Source: a virus
IMG/VR virus record: IMGVR_UViG_3300033273_000337
Location: 1-29,248 of that record
DNA: 29,248 nt
Reading direction: 5' to 3' (one strand)
In this document: piece after piece, positions 17,615-25,900 of the stretch
Layout: each line of letters begins with the position of its first letter
How positions within the stretch are numbered: the stretch's first letter is position 1
The notes under the pieces: generated by a model
What the model saw: the letters and a program-made list of their open reading frames with translations, nothing else
Told to the model about the DNA's origin: nothing
Database searches by the model: none
Translations under genes and position numbers: made by a program

Positions 17615-18009
17615 AAATTTCTTTTGTCAATGGATGTTTTGATGTTCTTCATCCAGGACATATTGAGCTTTTAAAATATGCTAGTTCTCTTGGTGATTAT
17701 CTAATTGTTGCCATAGATTCAGATAGAAAAGTGGCAGAGATGAAAGGTCCAGAAAGACCTATATTCTCTCAGTCTGATAGGTCTTACATGTTAAAAGAAA
17801 TACGATGTGTGGATGTAGTTCATATATTTGATTCTAAAGAAGAATTAGAGTCATTGCTGGATTCATTGAGACCTGATACAATGGTAGTAGGTTCAGACTG
17901 GAAAGGAAAAGAAGTAGTAGGTTCACAGTATGCCAAATCAGTCAAATTCTTCGACAGAATCGGAGACTACTCGACAACTAAAACAATTCAAGGTTCTTCT
18001 TATCGGTGA
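17611..18009 (+). CDS. HldE C-terminal-type heptose 1-phosphate adenylyltransferase
   Basis: 132 residues, the size of a free-standing HldE adenylyltransferase domain. The N-terminus FVNGCFDVLHPGH carries the nucleotidyltransferase HxGH motif (His14-His17); LGDYLIVAIDSD, RPIFSQSDRSYML and the final STTKTI (121-126) align with the HldE C-terminal domain (E. coli: FDILHAGH, STTNII). It would attach AMP to D-glycero-beta-D-manno-heptose 1-phosphate. In most bacteria this domain is the second half of a bifunctional protein; here it is a separate gene placed before the kinase gene. Related cytidylyltransferases (TagD, ECT types) share HxGH, but the kinase and epimerase neighbours favour the heptose role. 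Confidence 0.8.
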   Translation: MKISFVNGCFDVLHPGHIELLKYASSLGDYLIVAIDSDRKVAEMKGPERPIFSQSDRSYMLKEIRCVDVVHIFDSKEELESLLDSLRPDTMVVGSDWKGKEVVGSQYAKSVKFFDRIGDYSTTKTIQGSSYR

Positions 18010-18727
18010 TAGTTGTGAAGATGAGTACATTTATGGTACTTGTAAACGCATAAGTCCAGAAGCACCAGTTCCTGTTATGGACTATTCTAGATTAGAAACA
18101 AAATCTGGAATGGCAGGAAACGTATGCTTAAACTTACAGTCGTTTGAAATGGATATAACGTTCTTAACTAACTCTGAGAAATTAGTTAAGACACGATTTA
18201 TCGATGAAAAATCAAATCAGCAAATTCTTAGAGTTGATAATGAAGAAGATGTAAAACCTCTATTGTTGCCAATTAGCACTGATGGTTTTGATGCAGTTGT
18301 AATTTCTGATTATAATAAAGGTTATCTAACTTATTCTAAAATTGAAGAAATAGTTTCTGGTTCTACATGTCCAGTGTTTATTGATAGTAAAAAACGATTT
18401 TTACCAAATAAAGAAAATTGTTTTGTAAAAATAAATGACCTTGAGTATAGTCAATTAGATGAAAAGTGTCATATTGATAATCTAATTGTCACCAAAGGTT
18501 CTGAAGGATGTTATTATAAAAATACTTTGTATCCAGCAGAAAAAGTAAATGTTTACGATGTTGTTGGTGCAGGTGATACTTTTCTAGCAGCACTAGTTTT
18601 TAGTTATCTTGCTAGAGATGATATGAGTGAAGCAATTCGTTTTGCAAATAAAGCAGCAGCAGTTGTTGTTGGTCAACCAGGTACATACGTTTTACAGGAG
18701 AAAGATATAAATGAGATATGTAGTTGA
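17930..18727 (+). CDS. HldE N-terminal-type (PfkB family) heptose 7-phosphate kinase
   Basis: 265 residues, shorter than the roughly 318-residue kinase half of E. coli HldE. The signature RISPEAPVPV (40-49) is highly characteristic of HldE/RfaE kinases, and the PfkB active-site motif VVGAGDTFLAAL has GAGDT at 213-217. SDYNKGYL matches the SDYAKG phrase. A central segment between about 78 and 88 appears shortened against E. coli. It would phosphorylate D-glycero-D-manno-heptose 7-phosphate at C1. The ATG at 17930 is the only one possible in frame before the fold begins, so it overlaps the adenylyltransferase gene by 80 bases; residues 1-20 are polar and probably disordered. Confidence 0.8.
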   Translation: MPNQSNSSTESETTRQLKQFKVLLIGDSCEDEYIYGTCKRISPEAPVPVMDYSRLETKSGMAGNVCLNLQSFEMDITFLTNSEKLVKTRFIDEKSNQQILRVDNEEDVKPLLLPISTDGFDAVVISDYNKGYLTYSKIEEIVSGSTCPVFIDSKKRFLPNKENCFVKINDLEYSQLDEKCHIDNLIVTKGSEGCYYKNTLYPAEKVNVYDVVGAGDTFLAALVFSYLARDDMSEAIRFANKAAAVVVGQPGTYVLQEKDINEICS

Positions 18728-19040
18728 TATTGATGCAACCATTTGTACCCCAGGTACATGTGAAGCATGTAGATATGAAGGTTCTACACCAATCCAGGAT
18801 AGGATTGATAAAATAAATAAATTGTACGATGATGGGCATATCATCAAATACTTTACTGCCCGAGGCATGGGAAGGTATAATGATGATGCGGAAAAGGCAC
18901 GGGAAAAATTTTACGGACTAACTAAAATGCAGTTAGACGTTTGGGGTTGTAAGTATCATGAACTTATTCTCGGAAAACCATCAGCCGACTATTACATAGA
19001 TGACAAAGCTGTAAATTCAGATGACTTCTTCAAGACCTAG
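18711..19040 (+). CDS. Small HAD-family phosphatase, possible GmhB substitute
   Basis: 109 residues. HAD motif I is VVDIDATIC (Asp6, Asp8), motif II is the Thr of FTARG (Thr49), Lys89 lies in GKP, and motif III is YIDDKAV (Asp97, Asp98), so all catalytic positions are present. The pattern (INKLYDDGHIIKYFTARG, QLDVWGCKYHELILGKPSADYYIDDKA) is that of small HAD proteins found in capsule and sugar loci. It overlaps the kinase gene by 17 bases and has a Shine-Dalgarno GGAG at 18697-18700. The heptose pathway needs removal of the C7 phosphate from heptose 1,7-bisphosphate, the GmhB step, and this is the only phosphatase in the island. It is much smaller than E. coli GmhB (about 190 residues), so the role is inferred. 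Confidence 0.7.
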   Translation: MRYVVDIDATICTPGTCEACRYEGSTPIQDRIDKINKLYDDGHIIKYFTARGMGRYNDDAEKAREKFYGLTKMQLDVWGCKYHELILGKPSADYYIDDKAVNSDDFFKT

Positions 19041-19401
19041 AGCAGGAAAGGACATCAAATTCGTACCTAAGGGATGGGGATTTGAAAAATGGATTGTAAA
19101 TTGTGAACAATACTGCGGAAAACTTCTGTATATTGTTAAAGGAAAGAAGTGCTCATGGCACTACCACAACAAAAAAGATGAAGTTTTTTATGTTCAAAGT
19201 GGTAAGATTAAAATCAAGTATGGTTGGTCAGATAATCAAGAGTTGGGTTCTATAGCAATATTAGAACGTGGAGAAAAGTTCCACGTTCCTGTTGGTATGA
19301 GACATCAAATGTATGGTTTAGAAGATACAGAACTGTTTGAGTTTAGTACAGAACATTTTGATGACGATAGTATTCGTGTCATCCAAGGAGATACTCTTTG
19401 A
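19021..19401 (+). CDS. Cupin-fold protein of the phosphomannose isomerase C-terminal type
   Basis: 126 residues. The single cupin domain has the metal-binding set His47, His49, Glu54 (SWHYHNKKDEVFYV) and His95 (PVGMRHQM). The opening KFVPKGWGFEKWIV and the phrase LERGEKFHVPVG are typical of mannose-6-phosphate isomerase type II C-terminal and related sugar cupins. It may isomerise or bind a sugar phosphate; the reaction is unknown. It begins 20 bases inside the HAD gene, and its last 23 bases overlap the end of hldD on the opposite strand. It closes the seven-gene plus-strand run. Confidence 0.75.
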   Translation: MTSSRPRAGKDIKFVPKGWGFEKWIVNCEQYCGKLLYIVKGKKCSWHYHNKKDEVFYVQSGKIKIKYGWSDNQELGSIAILERGEKFHVPVGMRHQMYGLEDTELFEFSTEHFDDDSIRVIQGDTL

Positions 19402-20170
19402 CAGTTTTAAATTTACGATTACCCCACTCTTTCTTAGCACAAGTATAAATTTGATATTTGCCTTTTAAATGGTCGGGGAATGGAATGTATTCTATATCTC
19501 CACCATATTTTTTTATGCAGCATTCTGCTACATGTTGAAAACTTACTGGAGCACTTGTTCCTAAGTCGTAGATACCTGACCCTTTATTATTATTCAGAAC
19601 AACATCTACTATATCATCAACACACACAAAGTCTCTTAAGAAGTCTTGAGAACCTTCAAATAGTTTTAGTTTACCTGTTTCTTTGATTTCCTTGGCAAAC
19701 TTACTTACAGGACTTGCTTGATTTCCTTTGTGTTCTTCACCATCACCATAAACATTAAAGTATCTAAACCCCTGAATAAGAGAAAACTTGTCAATATTAT
19801 CTTGAACCCAATAGTCAGTGGTTACTTTTGATAGTGCATAGTAATTAAGTGGATTGATTATCCCTTGCTCATTTCCATATACGGAAGCAGATGAAGCATA
19901 CTTTACGGGAATATTAAACAATATTGCTTTTTTAAACAACCACTGACTGTATTCAATATTAAAATTAAAAATTTCTTTTAAATTTGTGTTTGTAGTTGAT
20001 GACATTGCTCCTTGATGGATAATGCACTCAACATTACTCCAATCATTGAAGCACTCTCTCCATTCCCAACAATCATTCTTGTCTATTTCAATAACTTTTT
20101 TTCCTTTTTCGATTAGAGATTTTAAAAATTTTTTACCGAGAAATCCCTTTGAACCAGTTAATATAATCAT
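19379..20170 (-). CDS. hldD: ADP-L-glycero-D-manno-heptose 6-epimerase
   Basis: 263 residues against about 310 in E. coli. The extended SDR fold is intact: NAD site TGSKGFLG (6-12), SSASVYG, and the catalytic pair Tyr111 and Lys115 in YYALSK. HldD-specific phrases are present: HQGAMSSTT, FRYFNVYGDGEEHKG, KLFEGSQDFLRDFV, and IEYIPFPDHLKGKYQ near the C-terminus. I chose the ATG at 20170 because the fold starts there; a longer frame begins upstream but adds no family sequence. It converts ADP-D-glycero- to ADP-L-glycero-D-manno-heptose. It is the only minus-strand gene in the window and overlaps the cupin gene tail to tail by 23 bases. A sigma70-like promoter lies at 20231-20259. Confidence 0.9.
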   Translation of the reverse strand: MIILTGSKGFLGKKFLKSLIEKGKKVIEIDKNDCWEWRECFNDWSNVECIIHQGAMSSTTNTNLKEIFNFNIEYSQWLFKKAILFNIPVKYASSASVYGNEQGIINPLNYYALSKVTTDYWVQDNIDKFSLIQGFRYFNVYGDGEEHKGNQASPVSKFAKEIKETGKLKLFEGSQDFLRDFVCVDDIVDVVLNNNKGSGIYDLGTSAPVSFQHVAECCIKKYGGDIEYIPFPDHLKGKYQIYTCAKKEWGNRKFKTVKEYLLG

Positions 20171-20177
20171 ATAAATA
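20170..20177 (+). promoter_or_regulatory. Exact T4 late promoter TATAAATA before the 607-aa fibre gene
   Basis: 8 of 8 match, 29 bases before the plus-strand ATG at 20207. Its first base is also the first base of the hldD start codon on the other strand, so the two genes diverge from one point. Confidence 0.75.
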
Positions 20178-20206
20178 CTAAAAACAGTTGTATATTGGGG
20201 TATAAA

Positions 20207-22030
20207 ATGGCCTTTGGCTTTCTTAATTCTATTATACCAAATGCGGATCAAAATGTAACCTTATACACTTCTCCAGGCAACACCCTGACGCAGGGAAAGG
20301 TTTCAGTTTCTAGCAAGGTAACTAATCCAGTAAGGATTCGATTATCCATACGAGAATCTGGTGCTTCGGTTACAGATTTGAAGTATTTAGAGTATAATAG
20401 ATACATTAATTATGGGGAAGTATTTGAAACTGGTGAAATTAATATTGGACCATTGCAAGAGTTGGTTGTAAGGTGTGACCACCCCGACGTTAGTTTCTTG
20501 CTGACTGGAGAAACTTTTGATGAGTCCAATGCAGATTTAGGAACTCATGGTTCTCCATCTGTTAATACCCATTCTGGTCTACTTGGTTGTCTAATATCTA
20601 CAGATAGTAATAAGAAAGAACTTTATAAGGTTCCATTTTCTGGTGATAGACCAGACTTGAGAACAAATGCAACAGTGGTTATTTGTAATGTAGGACCTAC
20701 AGTAGCAAGAGCAAGAATTGGATTAATTCAAACTGGAGATATACTTTCTGGTTTTAGTGTAGAAGATTACATTGAATATGAAGTTGCTGTTTTACCTGGA
20801 CAAACTTACACTAGACCTGGCGTAAAATTGGTTGCAGGTGAAAGTATAGTAGTTTCTTCGTCTGATAGATCAAATCTACAATTCCTCCTTCATGGAAGAT
20901 TGAAAAGAGAAACTGGAGATATTTCTACCAAAGATTTAACAGCAAGTGGTGACATCACAGGAAATACTTTATCTGTATATAATGCTTCTGTAAGTGGAAT
21001 TCTTACTGCCCCTAGTATTGATGGTGAAATGCCATATGGTACTGTAGTTGGTGGTGGGGTAACTATTAATGGAACTGGTATTGATGTAGGTGTAGGTGTT
21101 GTAACTGCAACTCACTACTATGGTAATGGAACTGAACTGGCAGGTATCGTTACAACACTTACTGCAGGGGCAAATGTAAGTTTATCAGCAACTACTGGTA
21201 GTGTAGTCATTACTTCCATACCTTCTAGTCTTAATGTTATTGGAGTTAGCACACTTGGTATAACTACATTCACTGGTACTATATCCATTGGTTCTAGTGT
21301 TTTAATTGGTGATGATAAAAAGATAATTGTTGGTGATGATTCTGACTTATCAGTATTTTATGATAGTAGTAATAATGTCACAGCATTTGAATCTGATTCA
21401 TTAATTTTTAGAACAAAATCTACACCTAATGAAAATTATATTACGGGTCTTGCAAATGGACCTGTAGAATTTTACTATGATGGTAGTAAGAAATTTGGAA
21501 CATCTGACAGTGGTGTAGCTGTTCTTGGTGACCTTGAGGTATCTGGTATTGTTACAGCATCATCCTATAACTCTTCTTTAGGAATGGACCTTGTTACACA
21601 AGGTCAGACTAGAGTTGCTATTACATCAACAGGAACATCAATCTTTAAATCAGGACTTGCTGAGAAGTATAATATTGTAGCAACAACTGCTGGAACATCT
21701 CCATCTCAGTCTATTAACTCTGGTAATGTAATTAAATTTACTGGAAATGAAACTGGAAACAACATCACATTGAATATTTCTGATGTCCATGCTCACATTG
21801 CTTCTGGTGAGTCCGTATCAATCACTGCAATTATTACACCAAATAATATTGGAAACTTTAATGCTATTCAAATTGATGGGCAATCTCCTTCAGGTGGACT
21901 GAAGTGGACTAATGGAAATGCTCCTGTTGCTTCTGCTTCTGGAGAAGATGTATATACATTTACTATACTCAAGTTTGGTTCCAATACTAATGAATACGTT
22001 GTTTATGGTGCCAAGACAAATTACGCATGA
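20207..22030 (+). CDS. Tail-fibre-like structural protein with duplicated N-terminal domain
   Basis: 607 residues. The ATG at 20207 is preferred to a TTG four codons earlier. Two N-terminal domains (about 1-105 and 120-245) match the free-standing 105-residue protein at 9502-9819, with YLEYNRYINYGEVF and YIEYEVAVLPGQTY as landmarks. The middle (about 250-440) is a repetitive beta region with phrases such as DLTASGDITGNTLSV, SVSGILTAPSI and DDSDLSVFYDSSNN, as in other marine phage fibres. The C-terminus is a distinct beta domain (about 505-607, ending YVVYGAKTNYA). No enzyme motif. It lies between the sugar island and the neck genes, with its own exact late promoter. Confidence 0.75.
   Translation: MAFGFLNSIIPNADQNVTLYTSPGNTLTQGKVSVSSKVTNPVRIRLSIRESGASVTDLKYLEYNRYINYGEVFETGEINIGPLQELVVRCDHPDVSFLLTGETFDESNADLGTHGSPSVNTHSGLLGCLISTDSNKKELYKVPFSGDRPDLRTNATVVICNVGPTVARARIGLIQTGDILSGFSVEDYIEYEVAVLPGQTYTRPGVKLVAGESIVVSSSDRSNLQFLLHGRLKRETGDISTKDLTASGDITGNTLSVYNASVSGILTAPSIDGEMPYGTVVGGGVTINGTGIDVGVGVVTATHYYGNGTELAGIVTTLTAGANVSLSATTGSVVITSIPSSLNVIGVSTLGITTFTGTISIGSSVLIGDDKKIIVGDDSDLSVFYDSSNNVTAFESDSLIFRTKSTPNENYITGLANGPVEFYYDGSKKFGTSDSGVAVLGDLEVSGIVTASSYNSSLGMDLVTQGQTRVAITSTGTSIFKSGLAEKYNIVATTAGTSPSQSINSGNVIKFTGNETGNNITLNISDVHAHIASGESVSITAIITPNNIGNFNAIQIDGQSPSGGLKWTNGNAPVASASGEDVYTFTILKFGSNTNEYVVYGAKTNYA
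20231..20259 (-). promoter_or_regulatory. Sigma70-like promoter for hldD (minus strand)
   Basis: Read on the minus strand: GTTACA (4 of 6 to TTGACA), a 17-base spacer, then an exact TATAAT (plus-strand ATTATA at 20231-20236). The leader to the hldD ATG would be about 55 bases. The site lies inside the start of the 607-residue gene. In AT-rich DNA this could be chance. Confidence 0.45.
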
Positions 22031-22075
22031 TAGGAGATAGATAATTCTCAATTTTTGGTGTCTATGGAGGTTATT

Positions 22076-22114
22076 ATGCTTGGCCATCCTAGTGATAAAT
22101 ATAAGTACGGGTAA
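22076..22114 (+). CDS. Possible 12-residue leader peptide before gp13
   Basis: ATG at 22076 opens a 12-codon frame, MLGHPSDKYKYG, ending in TAA at 22112-22114. A strong Shine-Dalgarno GGAGG (22066-22070) sits five bases before it, better than that of gp13 itself. An in-frame ATG at 22064 would make 16 codons. The frame contains the late promoter GATAAATA, so only longer transcripts would carry it. It may be a true micro-gene, a leader peptide, or chance. Confidence 0.3.
   Translation: MLGHPSDKYKYG
22094..22101 (+). promoter_or_regulatory. T4-type late promoter, GATAAATA, before gp13
   Basis: 7 of 8 match, 24 bases upstream of the gp13 ATG at 22126. Confidence 0.6.
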
Positions 22115-22125
22115 GTAGGTAGTAA

Positions 22126-22956
22126 ATGGCATCACCCAATTCTAGAGCAAGTTTAATCGAGTATTGTCTCAGAAAACTAGGTAAACCAGTTCTTGAGATT
22201 AATGTCGATGATGACCAAATCGGGGATTTGGTTGATGATGCATTGCAGTATTTTAATGAAAGACACTATGATGGTGCTGTTCGTACTTACTTAAAGCATC
22301 AATTAACGGAAGATAATAAAGCAGCAATTCTTTCTAGCTCAGTTGAGCAGAAAACAAATACTGCTAATGTTGGTATTGCAACCACTTCTGCAACTACAGA
22401 TTTTGAAGAAGGAAATAATTTTTTAGAATTACCAGATAGTATTATTGGAGTCAACAACGTTTTTAAAGTTGACTCTAGTACAATATCATCTGGTCTTTTT
22501 AATATCAAATATCAGATATTTTTGAACGACTTATATTACTATGGTGCTCTAGACCTAATGAACTATGCGATGGTCAAGACTCACCTAGAAGATATTAGTA
22601 GATTACTAACACCTGATGTTCAGTTAAGGTTCAATAAGAAACAACATAGACTATATCTTGACATTGACTGGAAGCAAGTAGACGCAGACCAGTACATTGT
22701 TTTAGATTGTATTAGGATAGTCAATCCTAATGACTTTACAGCAGTATATAATGACTGGTGGGTCAAGAGATATACTACTGCATTAATTAAACGACAGTGG
22801 GGACAGAACTTAATTAAGTTCCAGGGAGTTCAACTTCCTGGTGGCATCAGTCTTAATGGTAGAGAAATCTATGAAGATGCTATTCAAGAAATTGATAAGT
22901 TAGAGGAAGAACTCCATAATGATTATGAACTACCTCCAATGGACATGATTGGTTGA
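22126..22956 (+). CDS. 13: gp13 neck protein
   Basis: 276 residues against 309 in T4. The opening (SRASLIEYCLRKLGKPVLEINVDDDQI cut here to its start: SRASLIEYCLRKLGKPV) and DDALQYFNERHYDG are typical of gp13 of T4-like marine phages, as are FLNDLYYYGALDLMNYAMV and YNDWWVKRYTTALIKRQWG. gp13 forms the head-completion ring that joins gp14 at the portal so that the tail can dock. The gene is followed at once by gp14 (stop TGA at 22954-22956, ATG at 22958), the T4 order. Soluble, no membrane segment. A short insert near residues 75-105 is Ser/Thr-rich. Confidence 0.9.
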   Translation: MASPNSRASLIEYCLRKLGKPVLEINVDDDQIGDLVDDALQYFNERHYDGAVRTYLKHQLTEDNKAAILSSSVEQKTNTANVGIATTSATTDFEEGNNFLELPDSIIGVNNVFKVDSSTISSGLFNIKYQIFLNDLYYYGALDLMNYAMVKTHLEDISRLLTPDVQLRFNKKQHRLYLDIDWKQVDADQYIVLDCIRIVNPNDFTAVYNDWWVKRYTTALIKRQWGQNLIKFQGVQLPGGISLNGREIYEDAIQEIDKLEEELHNDYELPPMDMIG

Positions 22957-22957
22957 T

Positions 22958-25900
22958 ATGACACCTTTAAATTCTTACTTTCTACAGGGGTCTCCAAGTG
23001 AGCAGAGACTTGTACAAGACTTAATTAATGAACAACTAAGCATTTATGGGCAAGATGTTGTATACATGCCCAGAAAGATTATCAATGAAGAGAAAGTACT
23101 TAAGGAAATTACTGTCTCTAAATTTGATGATAGTTTTCGTATTGAGGCATATATCTCAACGTTTGATGGATATGGTGGACAAGGTGATATTCTTAGTAAG
23201 TTTGGAGTAAGAAGCACAGATGAGATTACTTTTGTAATCTCAAAAGAACGTTATGCAGACTTCATTACCCCAAAGATTAGTTTATTTAAGGACCAAGTAA
23301 AAACTGCAGAAAGGCCACAAGAAGGTGATTTAATATATCTTCCATTAGACAATAGTCTTTTTGAGATTAAGTATGTTGAAATGAAGGCACCCTTCTATCA
23401 ACTTAATAATCTTTATGTTTATGAACTCCGTTGTGAGCTCTTTGAATATGAGGATGAAGTTATTGATACTGATATTCCAGAGGTTGATGAGTCTGTTCAA
23501 GACTTTGGTTATATACAGACCTTGGTTATGCATAACAGCACTACCTTTGTTCAAGCTAGAGCAAATTCAATTGACTTACATGCTTCATTAGTAGGTACTC
23601 GTCCAGGTTTACCCGAGTATGGTGTTGTTTATATTGATATCATTAATGGTGGTTCTGGATATCTCACTCCACCAGAAGTCAGGTTTAAGAAACCTGGTGG
23701 TTTTGGAATATTACCAAAAGTAGAGGCAGTCCTCGATAGAGGGTCTATATCTAAGGTATTAATTAGTCATCCTGGCATGGGTTATACCTTTGCTCCAGAA
23801 ATTACATTCCACGGTGGTGGAGGAGTAGGTGCTGCTGCTACAGCAGTTATTGCTAAGGGAATTCCTTTAGTTGGACTTACAACAGGTGGTGTTGGATACT
23901 CTACTGCACCTAATGTATACATTAATAATCCAGTAAATCCAAACAGTCCTAATGGTTTCGACCCAATCTTCAATCCTAAGTATATCACTAGACTAAATTC
24001 TGTAGGTAATGTTGTCTCAATACTTGCAGAACGTGTTGGTGGTAAGTATGACGAGTTTGCATCTGGTGCGGGATTACCACCATCAGTTGCTATAGATCCA
24101 CAATCCCCAACTTTCATTAATCGTGAGGGAGCAACAGCAACTGCGACAGTTGGTGCTGGTGGGACTGTCACGGCAATTAGCATAACAAACGGTGGTGCAG
24201 GATATAACTCTGCACCAGTGGTAAGTATTTCCACGGCACCAGATACGACTACAACCAGTATAGGAACAATATTACTTGAGGATGTTGGATTAGGTTATAC
24301 TGTCGGCACATATCCATTAAGACCTTTCCCAGGACAGAACCCAACTCCTGTGGGAGCAAATGGTATTGTTAGTATAGATTCAGTTGGTGTTGGTGGAAGT
24401 ATCACAGGAATATCAGTTTCTGCTGGAGGAACTAATTTTGCTGTAGGGGAAAGATATACATTTGGTGGTACTGTGGGTGCATCAACAATTACCAGTGTTT
24501 TACTTGGACCAGCAGCACTTACCGCATCAACTGAACCAGACGACCAAAATAATGATGATGATTGGTGGGAACTCGATCTCCCATGGAATGTCCAGTATGC
24601 TGGCGGTGAATATGCGAAAGTTTTTGTTGCTACAAATAACTACCTGACCTTTGTTGAAGGAAGTGACGATTATACACCAGAAGCAACGTATCCTGCGGTT
24701 CCTAAGATTTTAATTCGGGCTGATGATAACTCAGTACAAAGAATATACTATGGTACAGAAGGAACTGCACCAAATAGAACATTCAGAATCCGTTCAGAGG
24801 GAACTGATGATACTGAGGGTACATTAGGTTCTCCAAACATGGTATATGAAGCTATTTTCTATGAAGCAACTCCAAATCAGATTGATATTCAAAATGGAGA
24901 ATTGGCAAGAAACGATCAATCGGAATATCCTGGAGTAAGTGGTGCGTTTTCATCTGATACTCTCCTTGCTACTGGAAATCTTGCAAACTCATTTAGTGGA
25001 ACTCGGTTAACGAGTAGTACTCTGCCTGGTAATGGAGCACGTATAAATGTTACTGGTCTAGCAACAGATATAGGAGTAACTGCAACAGCAACCGCAGTAG
25101 TTGGATCTGGTGGTACTATTGGTGCGATTACAATAACAAACCCAGGAGCTGGATATACTGTTACACCAACAGTGGATATTGCTCTTCCAATCATACCTAA
25201 TAGTGCTAATTTCAGAGAAGCAACAGCAACTTCAACAATAGGTACTTCTGGCACCGTCACATCATTAACTATAACAGATAATGGTTTGGGATACGGTTCA
25301 GCACCAGTTGTAAGTATTTCCACAGCACCTTATAGAGATGATTCCATTCAGTACTTTAGATTGAATAGTTCTGGTATCCGAACAGGTGATGTATATACAC
25401 AAGGACCAGGTGGAAACAGCAGTGGTGTTGGTGGATTCTCAGGAAATCATGGTGTCAATTATGACGTTGGTGATATACTCAGAATGGATGCTCGTTCCCA
25501 CATGACTGGTTCGGGAGCAATAATCCGTGTTGATTCTGTTCAATCTGAAGGTAGAGTTACTGGATTTACCATGCTCTATGGTGGTTCTAACTATCAACCA
25601 ATGCAGAATCTCTCAATGGATTACTATGATGCAACATATGTTACTGCAGCAGGACTTGGAACTGGCACACAGCTTAGATTGGCAGTAGATACAGTTGAAA
25701 CAGTTCAGGGAGTAAATGCAACAGCAACAGCAGTTTTAGGTGTTGGTGGTAGTGTCACTGGTTTAACAATAACAAATCCTGGTCTTGGGTATAGCAATGC
25801 ACCAACAGTTACTATGACTCCAGCAGCAGCTCCTGGTTCCAATACAATTGGAATAACAACAGGGCACTTCAAATTCAATGAGACTGTCACTGGTCAAACT

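Noticed and set aside
20171-20251. Longer N-terminus for hldD
   Set aside because: The extra 27 residues lie before the NAD-binding strand where the family begins, and would place the start inside the divergent fibre gene.
21587-21605. GACCTTG-TTACA-CAAGGTC hairpin as a terminator
   Set aside because: It lies in the middle of the 607-residue gene, has no T-run, and a 7-bp stem is likely by chance.
22949-22957. TTG start for gp14, three codons before the ATG
   Set aside because: It would overlap gp13 further and adds nothing conserved. The ATG at 22958, one base after the gp13 stop, is the usual arrangement.
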